Origin: Gaiellasilicea sp035575835
Lineage (GTDB): Bacteria; Actinomycetota; Thermoleophilia; Gaiellales; Gaiellaceae
Reading direction: 5' to 3'
NCBI GenBank assembly: GCA_035575835.1
Contig: DATLXM010000147.1
Span: 1 to 8,073, forward strand
Length of the DNA stretch: 8,073 nucleotides
Made by a program: the position numbers and the translations under genes. Each line of letters opens with the position of its first letter. Position 1 is the stretch's first letter. Below are positions 1 to 5,700 of this stretch, piece after piece. The notes below the pieces were generated by a model that had not been told where the DNA came from, made no database searches, and worked only from the letters and a program-made list of their open reading frames with translations.

Positions 1-1262
1 GTCGACCTGCCCTGGGCGGCCGCGTTCACGCTCGGGGCGATCGTCTCGCCGACCGACCCGATCGCCGCGTCTGCGATCGCGGAGCGGCTCGGAGTCCCCC
101 GACGGATCTCCGCAGTGATCGAAGGGGAGTCGCTCGTGAACGACGCAACCGCGCTCGTCGCCTACCGCGTCGCAGTCGGTGCCGTCGTCGGGGTCGTTCT
201 CGCTCTGGAGCGCCGGCTTCGACTTCGTGCTCGGCACGGTCGGAGGGATCCTGATCGGGCTGGTGGTCGGGTGGATCGTGCGCCAGATCAGGCGGCGGCT
301 CGACGATCCCGCCCGTCGAGATCACGATCTCTCTGATGACCGGCTACTTCGCCTTCCCTCCCGGCCGAGGTGCTCGGGTGTCCGGGGTGCTCGCGGCCGT
401 GACGGCGGGCGTCTACCTCGGCTGGCACACCCCGGAGCTGACTACCGCGCAGGTTCGGCTCCAGGGGGATGCCGTCTGGGAGATCGGGACGTTCGTCCTC
501 AACGCGGTCATCTTCGTGCTGACCGGGCTACAGCTGCCCGGGATCCTCGACAACCTCGAGGGCGTTGCCGGCCGAACGCTCCTCGGCTACGCGGCGGCCG
601 TCGGCGCGACGGTCGTCCTCGTCCGGATCCTCTGGGTGTTTCCGGCGACCTATCTGCCACGCCTGCTGAGCAGCCGGATCCGCGAGCGCGACCCTGCGCC
701 TCCCTGGCAAGCGCCTGCGCTGATCGGCTGGGCGGGCATGCGGGGGGCGGGCTCGCTGGCGGCCGCGCTCGCGCTGCCGTTCTCGACCGACGACGGCACG
801 CCGTTCCCGGGCCGCGACCTCGTGATCTTCCTCGCCTTCTGCGTGATCCTCGTGACGCTCGTCGGGCAGGGACTCTCCCTGCCGGGCGTGATCCGGCTCC
901 TCGGCCTCGAGGCCGACGACAAGTCGGCGCGGGAGGCGTCGAAGGCGCGGATCAAGGCTGCGGAGGCGGCGATCGGACGGCTGGAGGAGCTGGCGCGGGA
1001 GGACTGGGTCCGGGACGACACCGCCGAGCGGATGCGCGGCCTGTTCGAGTTCCGGATCAACCGCTTCTCAGCACGCTTCGACGACGGCGACGACGGCTCG
1101 ATCGAGGATCGCTCGGCGGCCTATCAGCGCCTTCGCCGCGAGCTGCTCGGCGCCGAGCGCGCGGCGATCGTCGATCTCCGGCGCGTGGGCACGATCGGCG
1201 ACGAGGTGATGAATCCGATCCTGCGCGAGCTCGATCTGGAGGAGACCCGGCTCGACCTCTAA
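1..1262 (+). CDS. Na+/H+ antiporter, CPA1 family (5'-truncated, frameshifted)
   Basis: Inner-membrane monovalent cation/proton antiporter of the CPA1 (NhaP/YjcE-like) type, which would exchange Na+ or K+ for H+ in pH and salt homeostasis. The start lies before the window. Frame 1 at the 5' edge reads SPTDPIA and then EGESLVNDATALV, both hallmarks of the CPA1 transport core. The intact distal frame (336-1262) has hydrophobic segments around VSGVLAAVTAGVYLGW, FVLNAVIFVLTGLQLPGIL and VGATVVLVRILWVF, then GWAGMRGAGSLAAALALP, the usual WAGxRGAxSLA helix. A charged helical cytoplasmic tail of about 105 residues follows, as in bacterial CPA1 proteins. Between 190 and 378 the conserved reading moves through frames 1, 2, 3, 1 and 3, so no single ORF encodes the protein. 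This is either sequence error or a pseudogene. The family call is firm; the ion specificity is unknown. The TAA stop interlocks with the stop of the convergent MBL gene. Confidence 0.85.
190..378 (+). other. Cluster of four homopolymer indels breaking the antiporter frame
   Basis: Following family-like sequence across the frames implies an extra G in the GGGG run at 190-193 (VAVGAVV then GSFSLW), an extra C in CCC at 308-310 (RRLDD then PPVEITI), an extra C in CCC at 356-358 (GYFAF then LPAEVLG) and a missing G in GGG at 376-378 (LPAEVLG then VSGVLAA). The last two compensate each other and leave a short garbled stretch in the otherwise open frame from 336. All four fall in G or C runs. I see no comparable defect elsewhere in the window. 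Confidence 0.75.
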
Positions 1263-2011
1263 GCGCGGTTGCGAGCGCGCTCGATCGCCGCGGCCGTGCC
1301 CTGCGTCCAGGGCTCGCCGTGGCCGGGCAGGAGCACGTCCGCTTCTGCCCGAGCGAGTGCATCGAGCGACTTCCGCGCCTCCTCCGGGCTCGAGTTCAGA
1401 GCGTCGGAGAAGACCCTCGGGCCGGTCTCTCCGGTGACGGGGTCGCGGGTGACGAGCGCGTCGCCGGTGACGAGGACTCCGCGCTCGGCGAAATGGAAGC
1501 TCGAGTGCGCCTGCGTGTGGCCCGGCGTGAAGACGACGCGCGGCCGGCCCGGCACGTCGAGCTCCTGGCCGGTCTCGAACGGCGTCACCTCCGTCACCCA
1601 GCGCGGGGTGAGGAAGCCGCGCACGGTCGCGTGGAGGACGAAGCCGAGCGTCGTCGGCCTCCAGAGGTGGGGGAGGAAGCGCGGGACGAGGGCGATCGAC
1701 GAGCCGCCCTTCTGCTCGCCCTTGATCCGGTCGGCCTCCATGCGGTGCCCCCAGACGGTCGCCCCTGTCTCGGTGCGAGCACGCTCGGCCGCACCGAGGT
1801 GGTCGGCGTGGCCGTGGGTAAGCAGAATCGCGGTCACGTCACGCGGCTTCCGGTCGAGCTCCGCGAGCGCGGCCTCGATTCGGCCCCAGCTCGACGGCCA
1901 GCCCGTATCGACGAGCGCAAGCGCATCGCCTTCCTCGACGAGATACCAGTTGACGAGCCCGTCCGCGTAGCGGTGGACGCCGGTCGCGACCTGCTGCAGG
2001 TTCTTGGCCAT
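1259..2011 (-). CDS. MBL-fold metallo-hydrolase
   Basis: A 250-residue cytoplasmic metallo-beta-lactamase-fold hydrolase (no signal peptide) that probably binds two metal ions. Visible ligands are T-HGHADH at 65-71 (H66, H68, D70, H71), GH at 164-165 (H165), GDAL with D184, and PGHGEP with H231, a complete set for this fold. The early V-DTGWP strand at 34-39 is also typical. A hydrophobic, Arg-rich insert at about 95-145 probably forms the lid over the active site and should set substrate choice. The family covers lactonases, glyoxalase II-like thioesterases and others, so the substrate cannot be named. ATG at 2011 is chosen because it opens MAKNLQQVATGVHRY directly before the fold and lies 6 nt after a -10-like TACGTC. 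It is divergent from the cysteine-rich gene at 2059 and convergent with the antiporter, with stops overlapping in CTAA. Confidence 0.9.
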   Translation of the reverse strand: MAKNLQQVATGVHRYADGLVNWYLVEEGDALALVDTGWPSSWGRIEAALAELDRKPRDVTAILLTHGHADHLGAAERARTETGATVWGHRMEADRIKGEQKGGSSIALVPRFLPHLWRPTTLGFVLHATVRGFLTPRWVTEVTPFETGQELDVPGRPRVVFTPGHTQAHSSFHFAERGVLVTGDALVTRDPVTGETGPRVFSDALNSSPEEARKSLDALARAEADVLLPGHGEPWTQGTAAAIERARNRA

Positions 2012-2017
2012 TGTCAG

Positions 2018-2046
2018 GACGTACCCGGTGGGCGGAGGGGCGTAAA
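2018..2046 (-). promoter_or_regulatory. Putative leaderless promoter of the MBL hydrolase gene
   Basis: Reading the minus strand, TTTACG (2046-2041) is followed by a 17-bp spacer, then TACGTC (2023-2018), then 6 nt, then the ATG at 2011. TTTACG matches TTGACA at four positions, and TACGTC resembles TANNNT except for the last base. The spacing would put the transcript start at or next to the ATG. There is no Shine-Dalgarno-like sequence just upstream. The -35-like element overlaps the TAAACT on the other strand. Confidence 0.5.
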
Positions 2047-2048
2047 CT
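2043..2048 (+). promoter_or_regulatory. Possible -10 element (TAAACT) for the 2059 gene
   Basis: TAAACT fits TANNNT and lies 10 nt before the ATG at 2059, in the 47-bp divergent gap. No convincing -35 is seen at 16-18 bp, and there is no clear ribosome binding site, so a leaderless or very short-leader transcript is plausible. It shares bases with the -35-like element proposed for the opposite MBL gene, so the two directions might interfere. Confidence 0.35.
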
Positions 2049-2058
2049 GTGCGCCCGG

Positions 2059-2691
2059 ATGCCGCTCCGGAATCGCGTCACGCCGCTCGGCGAGTTGGTC
2101 GCGGACTCCGCGCGCGGCCTGCTCTACGGAAATCGCGGCTGCCTCCACGACGCGTCCGGCCGGATCACCCGGAGCTGGAACGGGAAGCGCTGGATCGCCT
2201 GCCGACTCGAGTTCCGCGGCTGGCTGCGCCGCCCGCTCCTCCAGCCCGGCCGGTTCACCGAGCTCTTCTTCCTCGACGAGGCGACGGCCTTCGCGGCGGG
2301 TCACAGGCCCTGCGCGCTCTGCCGCCGCGAGGACTACGTCCGCTTCACGGAGCTGTGGCGGAAGCTTCATCCGGGCCAGGTCGGAGCCGACGCGATCGAC
2401 GCGCAGCTGCACGGGGAACGTGTCGAGTCCGGAGAACGAGCGCTGCACCCAGCAGCGCTCGCCACGCTCCCGGACGGCGCGTTCGTCCGCGAGGACGACG
2501 CGGCGTGGCTCGTCCTCGGCCGCGAGCTCCTCCGCTGGTCGCCGGCCGGTTACGTCGAGCGCGTGGCTCGGCGGCCCGCCCGCGACGTCTCGCTGATCAC
2601 GCCTCCCTCGCTCGTCGAGGTGCTGCGCCGCGGCTGGGAGTCCGACCTGCCGCGTCTCCACCCGACTGCGGACGGACAGAAGGCCCTGTAG
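2059..2691 (+). CDS. Uncharacterised four-cysteine protein with Ada-like RPCxxC motif
   Basis: A 210-residue soluble protein of unknown function; I recognise it only as a conserved hypothetical type. The start is taken at ATG 2059 (MPLRNRVTPLGEL). The same frame opens further upstream but would then run over the MBL gene's start. Visible features are GNRGCLHD (C28), KRWIACRLEF (C48), a TELFFLDEAT segment at 67-76, and AAGHRPCALCRR at 79-90 with C85 and C88. The last segment resembles the AxxAGxRPCxRC stretch of the Ada N-terminal zinc domain, so C28, C48, C85 and C88 may form a metal site. That is inference; the rest does not look like Ada, and no methyltransferase domain is present. The C-terminal half is Arg- and Asp-rich with no hydrophobic helix. 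It ends 11 bp before the glucan phosphorylase, so cotranscription is possible, though no functional link is apparent. Confidence 0.8.
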   Translation: MPLRNRVTPLGELVADSARGLLYGNRGCLHDASGRITRSWNGKRWIACRLEFRGWLRRPLLQPGRFTELFFLDEATAFAAGHRPCALCRREDYVRFTELWRKLHPGQVGADAIDAQLHGERVESGERALHPAALATLPDGAFVREDDAAWLVLGRELLRWSPAGYVERVARRPARDVSLITPPSLVEVLRRGWESDLPRLHPTADGQKAL

Positions 2692-2702
2692 CTTCCCGGG
2701 CT

Positions 2703-4400
2703 GTGGCGCACGCGACCGCAGACACCGCGCCGTGGTGGGGGCGCACCGAGAGCCGGGACGAGGGCCTCCGCGTCGCCTACTTCAGCATGGAGTTCGGGCT
2801 GCACGAGCGCCTGCCGATCTACTCCGGCGGCCTCGGCGTTCTCGCCGGCGACCACCTCAAGGCGACGGCCGAGCTCGGGATCCCGCTCGTCGGCGTCGGC
2901 CTCCTCTACCGCGGCGGCTATTTCCGCCAGGGCATCGACAAGGCTGGCCGCCAGACCGAGGACTACCAGCCCGTCGACCCTGAAGCGGTCGGGCTCGTGC
3001 GGGAGTCGGTGACGGTCTCCGTCGACCTCGCGGGCGAGACGATCGAGGCCGCGGTCTGGCGCAAGGACGTCGGCTCCGTCCCGCTCTACTTGCTCGAGGT
3101 CGACTGGCTCACGGACGCGCTCTATGGCGGCGACCGCGAGCACCGGATCCGCCAGGAGCTCCTGCTCGGGGTCGGCGGCGTCCGTGCCCTGGCCGCGCTC
3201 GGGATCGAGCCGACCGTCTACCACCTCAACGAAGGGCATTCGGCCTTCCTCCAGATCGAGCGGCTGCGGACGCTCGTCGCCGGCGGGATGTCGACGGAGG
3301 ACGCGCTCGACGCCGTCCGCCGCTCGTCCGTCTTCACGACGCATACGCCCGTGCCCGCCGGGAACGAGGTCTTCGACGAGGGGCTCGTCTTCCGCTACGT
3401 CGGCGAGCTCGCCGCGGAGGCGGGGCTCGACCGCGAGCACTTTCTCGCGCTCGGCCACTTCGGCGACGAGTCCGGCTTCGGCCTGACCCCGCTCGCGCTG
3501 CGTCTCTCGGCCTCCGCGAACGGCGTCTCGGCCCTGCACGGCGAGGTCGCCCGCGAGATGTGGGGGGCGCTCGGCGAGCGGACGCCGATCGGCCACGTCA
3601 CGAACGGCGTCCATATCGGCACCTGGCTCGACCCGGCTCTCGGCGATCTCCTCCGCTCGCGCGGCGTCCGCCCGGACGCGCCGCCGGAGGAGGCGAACTG
3701 GGCTGCGGCGCGCGACGTCCCGAACGAGGAGCTGTGGCGCGTCCACTCGGCTGCGAAGGCCCGGCTCGCCGAACGGGCCGGCTTCGACCGCGACCTGCTC
3801 ACGATCGGCTTCGCGCGCCGCTTCGCGACCTACAAGCGGGCCGGGCTCGTCTTCTCGGACATGGAGCGCCTGCTCGCGCTCCCCGTCCAGATCGTGGTCG
3901 CCGGCAAGGCCCACCCCGCCGACGTGCCCGGCAAGGACGTGATGCAAGGGATCGTCGAGCTGGCCCGGAACCAGCGGACGCGAGCCCGCGTCGTCTTCCT
4001 CGAGAACTACGACATGCTGCTCGCGCGGGCGCTCGTGCGCGGCTGCGACGTCTGGTTGAACACGCCGCGCAAGCCGCTCGAGGCCTCGGGGACGAGCGGG
4101 ATCAAGGCTGCGGTCAACGGGGTGCTCAACCTCTCCGTCCTGGACGGCTGGTGGGCCGAGGGCTACGCGCCCGAGGTCGGCTGGGCGATCGAAGGCGGCG
4201 AGGACGACGCCGACCGCGAGCAGCTGTACCGGCTTCTCGAGGAAGAGGTCGTGCCCATCTGGACCGACGATCGCGACCGCTGGGTCGGGATGATGAAGGA
4301 GTCGATCGCCCAGCTCGCGCCGCGCTTCTCGATGCAGCGCGCCGTGATCGAGTACGCCGAGCGCTACTACCTGCCGGCGCACGCCGCCGCCCGAGGCTAG
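2703..4400 (+). CDS. glgP: Alpha-glucan (glycogen/maltodextrin) phosphorylase, short form
   Basis: A 565-residue PLP-dependent phosphorylase that cleaves alpha-1,4-glucan ends with phosphate to release glucose-1-phosphate, acting in the cytoplasm on stored glycogen or maltodextrin. VAYFSMEFGL at 24-33 and YSGGLGVLAGDHLK at 40-53 open the N-terminal domain. HLNEGHSAF at 174-182, VTNGVH ending at H304, and RRFATYKR at 372-379 are conserved active-site blocks. EASGTSGIK carries the PLP-binding lysine, K468. It belongs to the shorter alpha-glucan phosphorylase branch (about 550-600 residues, without the N-terminal DUF3417 of the roughly 850-residue forms) rather than the classical 800+ residue enzymes. 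The GTG start at 2703 lies 11 bp after the previous stop. No ribosome site is visible, but a TAGCTT at 2689-2694 could be a -10. The TAG stop interlocks with that of the convergent SDR gene. The family is certain; the chain-length preference is not known. Confidence 0.93.
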   Translation: MAHATADTAPWWGRTESRDEGLRVAYFSMEFGLHERLPIYSGGLGVLAGDHLKATAELGIPLVGVGLLYRGGYFRQGIDKAGRQTEDYQPVDPEAVGLVRESVTVSVDLAGETIEAAVWRKDVGSVPLYLLEVDWLTDALYGGDREHRIRQELLLGVGGVRALAALGIEPTVYHLNEGHSAFLQIERLRTLVAGGMSTEDALDAVRRSSVFTTHTPVPAGNEVFDEGLVFRYVGELAAEAGLDREHFLALGHFGDESGFGLTPLALRLSASANGVSALHGEVAREMWGALGERTPIGHVTNGVHIGTWLDPALGDLLRSRGVRPDAPPEEANWAAARDVPNEELWRVHSAAKARLAERAGFDRDLLTIGFARRFATYKRAGLVFSDMERLLALPVQIVVAGKAHPADVPGKDVMQGIVELARNQRTRARVVFLENYDMLLARALVRGCDVWLNTPRKPLEASGTSGIKAAVNGVLNLSVLDGWWAEGYAPEVGWAIEGGEDDADREQLYRLLEEEVVPIWTDDRDRWVGMMKESIAQLAPRFSMQRAVIEYAERYYLPAHAAARG

Positions 4401-5206
4401 GCGTCCTCTCTGGCCGTCTCGCCCGTCGATTCACTCGTCGCGAGGAACGTCGATTCCGCCGCCTCGCCCGCCGCGAAGCTCTTCTCCGCGAGCCAGCCGC
4501 CGTCGACCGTGAGTGCGATCCCGTTCACGTAGGCCGACTGGTCGCTGGCGAGGTAGAGCGCTGCGTCTGCCACGTCGGAGGCAACGCCGACGCGCCCCTG
4601 CGGGATCACCGTCTGAAGCCCTTGCTCGAACGCGTCCTCGGCGAAGTACTGCTCGGTCAGCGGCGTCCGGATCAGGCCCGGACAGATCGCGTTGACGCGG
4701 ATCCCGGCCGGGCCGAGATCGCGGGCCAGGCTTTTCGTCAGCCCGACGACGCCGTGCTTCGCGGCGGTGTAGGCCGGCCGCCTGGCGAGCCCGATCAGGC
4801 CGCCGACGGAGGAGATGTTCACGATCGCGCCGCCACCGGCTCCGTCGTTGTTCTGGCGCATCCGGCGGGCGGCGGCCTGGCAGCAGTAGAACGTGCCGCT
4901 CAGGTTGACGGCGATCACGTTGTCCCATTCGTCGGTCGCCATCGAGTAGACGTCGCCGATCTCGCGGACGCCGGCGCTGCAGACGAGCACGTCGAGCCTG
5001 CCTTCGCTGCTCACCACCTGCTCGACCGCCGCCTCGACCTCGGCGGGGGAGCGGACGTCGCCGTGGATCACGCCGTCGCCCCCACGGTCGAATCCGCTCA
5101 CGCGGGCGCCCTCGCGCGCGAAGCGCTCTGCGATCTCGCGGCCGATCCCGCTCGCCGCTCCCGTGACCAGCACGACCCGACCCTCGAGCACCCGACCTTC
5201 AAGCAT
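4397..5206 (-). CDS. SDR-family NAD(P)-dependent oxidoreductase
   Basis: A 269-residue classical short-chain dehydrogenase/reductase, cytoplasmic, catalysing an alcohol/ketone type oxidoreduction. TGAASGIG at 15-22 is the dinucleotide loop. D40 at the end of beta-2 favours NAD(H) over NADP(H). N101 (VNLSG), S132/S133 (VNISS), Y146 and K150 (YTAAK) form the catalytic set, and CPG at 175-177 follows. Two oddities: the usual NNAG is CSAG at 76-79, and about 35 residues rich in Ala, Glu, Ser and Thr extend beyond the normal VDGGW end, down to the shared CTAG stop. ATG at 5206 is preferred because GGAGGAGGG lies just upstream. An in-frame GTG at 5191 would give a more ordinary N-terminus, because the first residues LEGRV are duplicated. 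It is divergent from the VOC/E1 unit across 29 bp, so it may act on a related metabolite; the substrate is unknown. Confidence 0.92.
   Translation of the reverse strand: MLEGRVLEGRVVLVTGAASGIGREIAERFAREGARVSGFDRGGDGVIHGDVRSPAEVEAAVEQVVSSEGRLDVLVCSAGVREIGDVYSMATDEWDNVIAVNLSGTFYCCQAAARRMRQNNDGAGGGAIVNISSVGGLIGLARRPAYTAAKHGVVGLTKSLARDLGPAGIRVNAICPGLIRTPLTEQYFAEDAFEQGLQTVIPQGRVGVASDVADAALYLASDQSAYVNGIALTVDGGWLAEKSFAAGEAAESTFLATSESTGETAREDA
5174..5203 (-). repeat. Imperfect 15-bp tandem duplication at the SDR N-terminus
   Basis: The two minus-strand copies (5203-5189 and 5188-5174) agree at 12 of 15 bases and both encode LEGRV, directly after the start codon. The second copy starts the normal SDR beta-1 strand (VVLVTG), so the first appears to be an added copy. 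All three differences are consistent with synonymous drift (two Leu/Glu wobble changes and one Val wobble change). Confidence 0.75.
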
Positions 5207-5210
5207 CCGT

Positions 5211-5219
5211 CCCTCCTCC
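5211..5219 (-). promoter_or_regulatory. Strong ribosome binding site of the SDR gene
   Basis: On the minus strand GGAGGAGGG ends 4 nt before the ATG at 5206. It is the only obvious Shine-Dalgarno sequence among the starts in this window, and it supports 5206 over the internal GTG at 5191. Confidence 0.75.
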
Positions 5220-5222
5220 GCA

Positions 5223-5229
5223 GTACGTT
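5223..5229 (+). promoter_or_regulatory. Putative leaderless -10 (GTACGTT) of the VOC-E1 unit
   Basis: TACGTT at 5224-5229 fits TANNNT and is followed by exactly 6 nt and then the ATG at 5236, so transcription could begin at the start codon. No Shine-Dalgarno sequence precedes this ATG. No good -35 is seen at 16-18 bp. On the opposite strand the same bases read TAACGT, which could serve the SDR gene. Confidence 0.5.
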
Positions 5230-5235
5230 AGCCCG

Positions 5236-5700
5236 ATGAGCGCGTGGGCGATCACCGGGCCTCGCCACGCGGGGATCACCGTCTCAGACCTCGACCGCTC
5301 GCTCGGGTTCTACTGCGGCCTGCTCGGTCTGGAGCTTCTCTGGCGCCGGCTCTACGAGGAGCCTGAGATCACCCGGATCGTCGGCGTCCCCGAGGCGAGC
5401 GGCCTCGAGATCGCCATGCTCCGCGTCCCCGGGAGCGAGGTCGAGGTCGAGCTGATCGCGTACCAGGGTTGCGAGCGCGTCGACGGGAGCTCCCCGCCTT
5501 CCCACCACGGCACCGGGCATTTCTGCGTCTTCGTCACCGGGATCGACGAGCTCTACGACGAGCTGAAGGCGAAGGGCGTCTCGTTCCGCTCGGACGGGCC
5601 CGTCGAGATGACCGGGGGCGCGAACGCGGGTGGCAAGAGCCTCTACTCGCTCGACCCCGACGGCTACGTCTTCGAGCTCCATCAGCGGCCGCCGCGATGA
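5236..5700 (+). CDS. VOC-superfamily (glyoxalase-fold) metalloprotein
   Basis: A 154-residue vicinal-oxygen-chelate protein, cytoplasmic. The two beta-alpha-beta-beta-beta modules are visible: GPRHAGITVSDLDRSLGFY near the N-terminus (first module) and GTGHFCVFVTGIDELYDEL from about residue 92 (second module). Metal ligands can be placed at H11, E72 (in VEVELIAY), H95 and E147 (in YVFELHQ), the two-His/two-Glu set used by glyoxalase I and methylmalonyl-CoA epimerase. LDPDGYVFELHQ closes the fold as usual. The size fits a single-chain VOC protein that would dimerise. It has no specific features of ring-cleaving dioxygenases. The stop overlaps the start of the E1 gene as ATGA, so the two are translationally coupled and probably act on linked metabolites; the reaction itself cannot be named. 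Epimerase, lyase or a binding role all remain open. Confidence 0.9.
   Translation: MSAWAITGPRHAGITVSDLDRSLGFYCGLLGLELLWRRLYEEPEITRIVGVPEASGLEIAMLRVPGSEVEVELIAYQGCERVDGSSPPSHHGTGHFCVFVTGIDELYDELKAKGVSFRSDGPVEMTGGANAGGKSLYSLDPDGYVFELHQRPPR

Noticed and set aside
190..378. Programmed ribosomal frameshifting in the antiporter
   Set aside because: Four separate shifts in both directions within 190 bases, with no slippery heptamer or stimulatory structure seen, do not fit any known programmed mechanism.
1272..1283. Perfect 12-bp palindrome CGAGCGCGCTCG near the antiporter/MBL junction
   Set aside because: It lies inside the MBL coding end, has no loop or T-tract and is expected by chance in DNA this GC-rich; not called a terminator.
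179..2596. Open frame of 805 codons crossing the antiporter, MBL and cysteine-protein genes
   Set aside because: Only its first 40 or so codons (to about 307) match antiporter sequence. The rest is the wrong frame of three real genes.
2550..4382. Long open frame (about 610 codons) antisense to the glucan phosphorylase
   Set aside because: It mirrors the codon pattern of a gene with intact catalytic motifs, is Arg/Asp/Glu/Pro-rich without recognisable domains, and is the usual GC-rich shadow.
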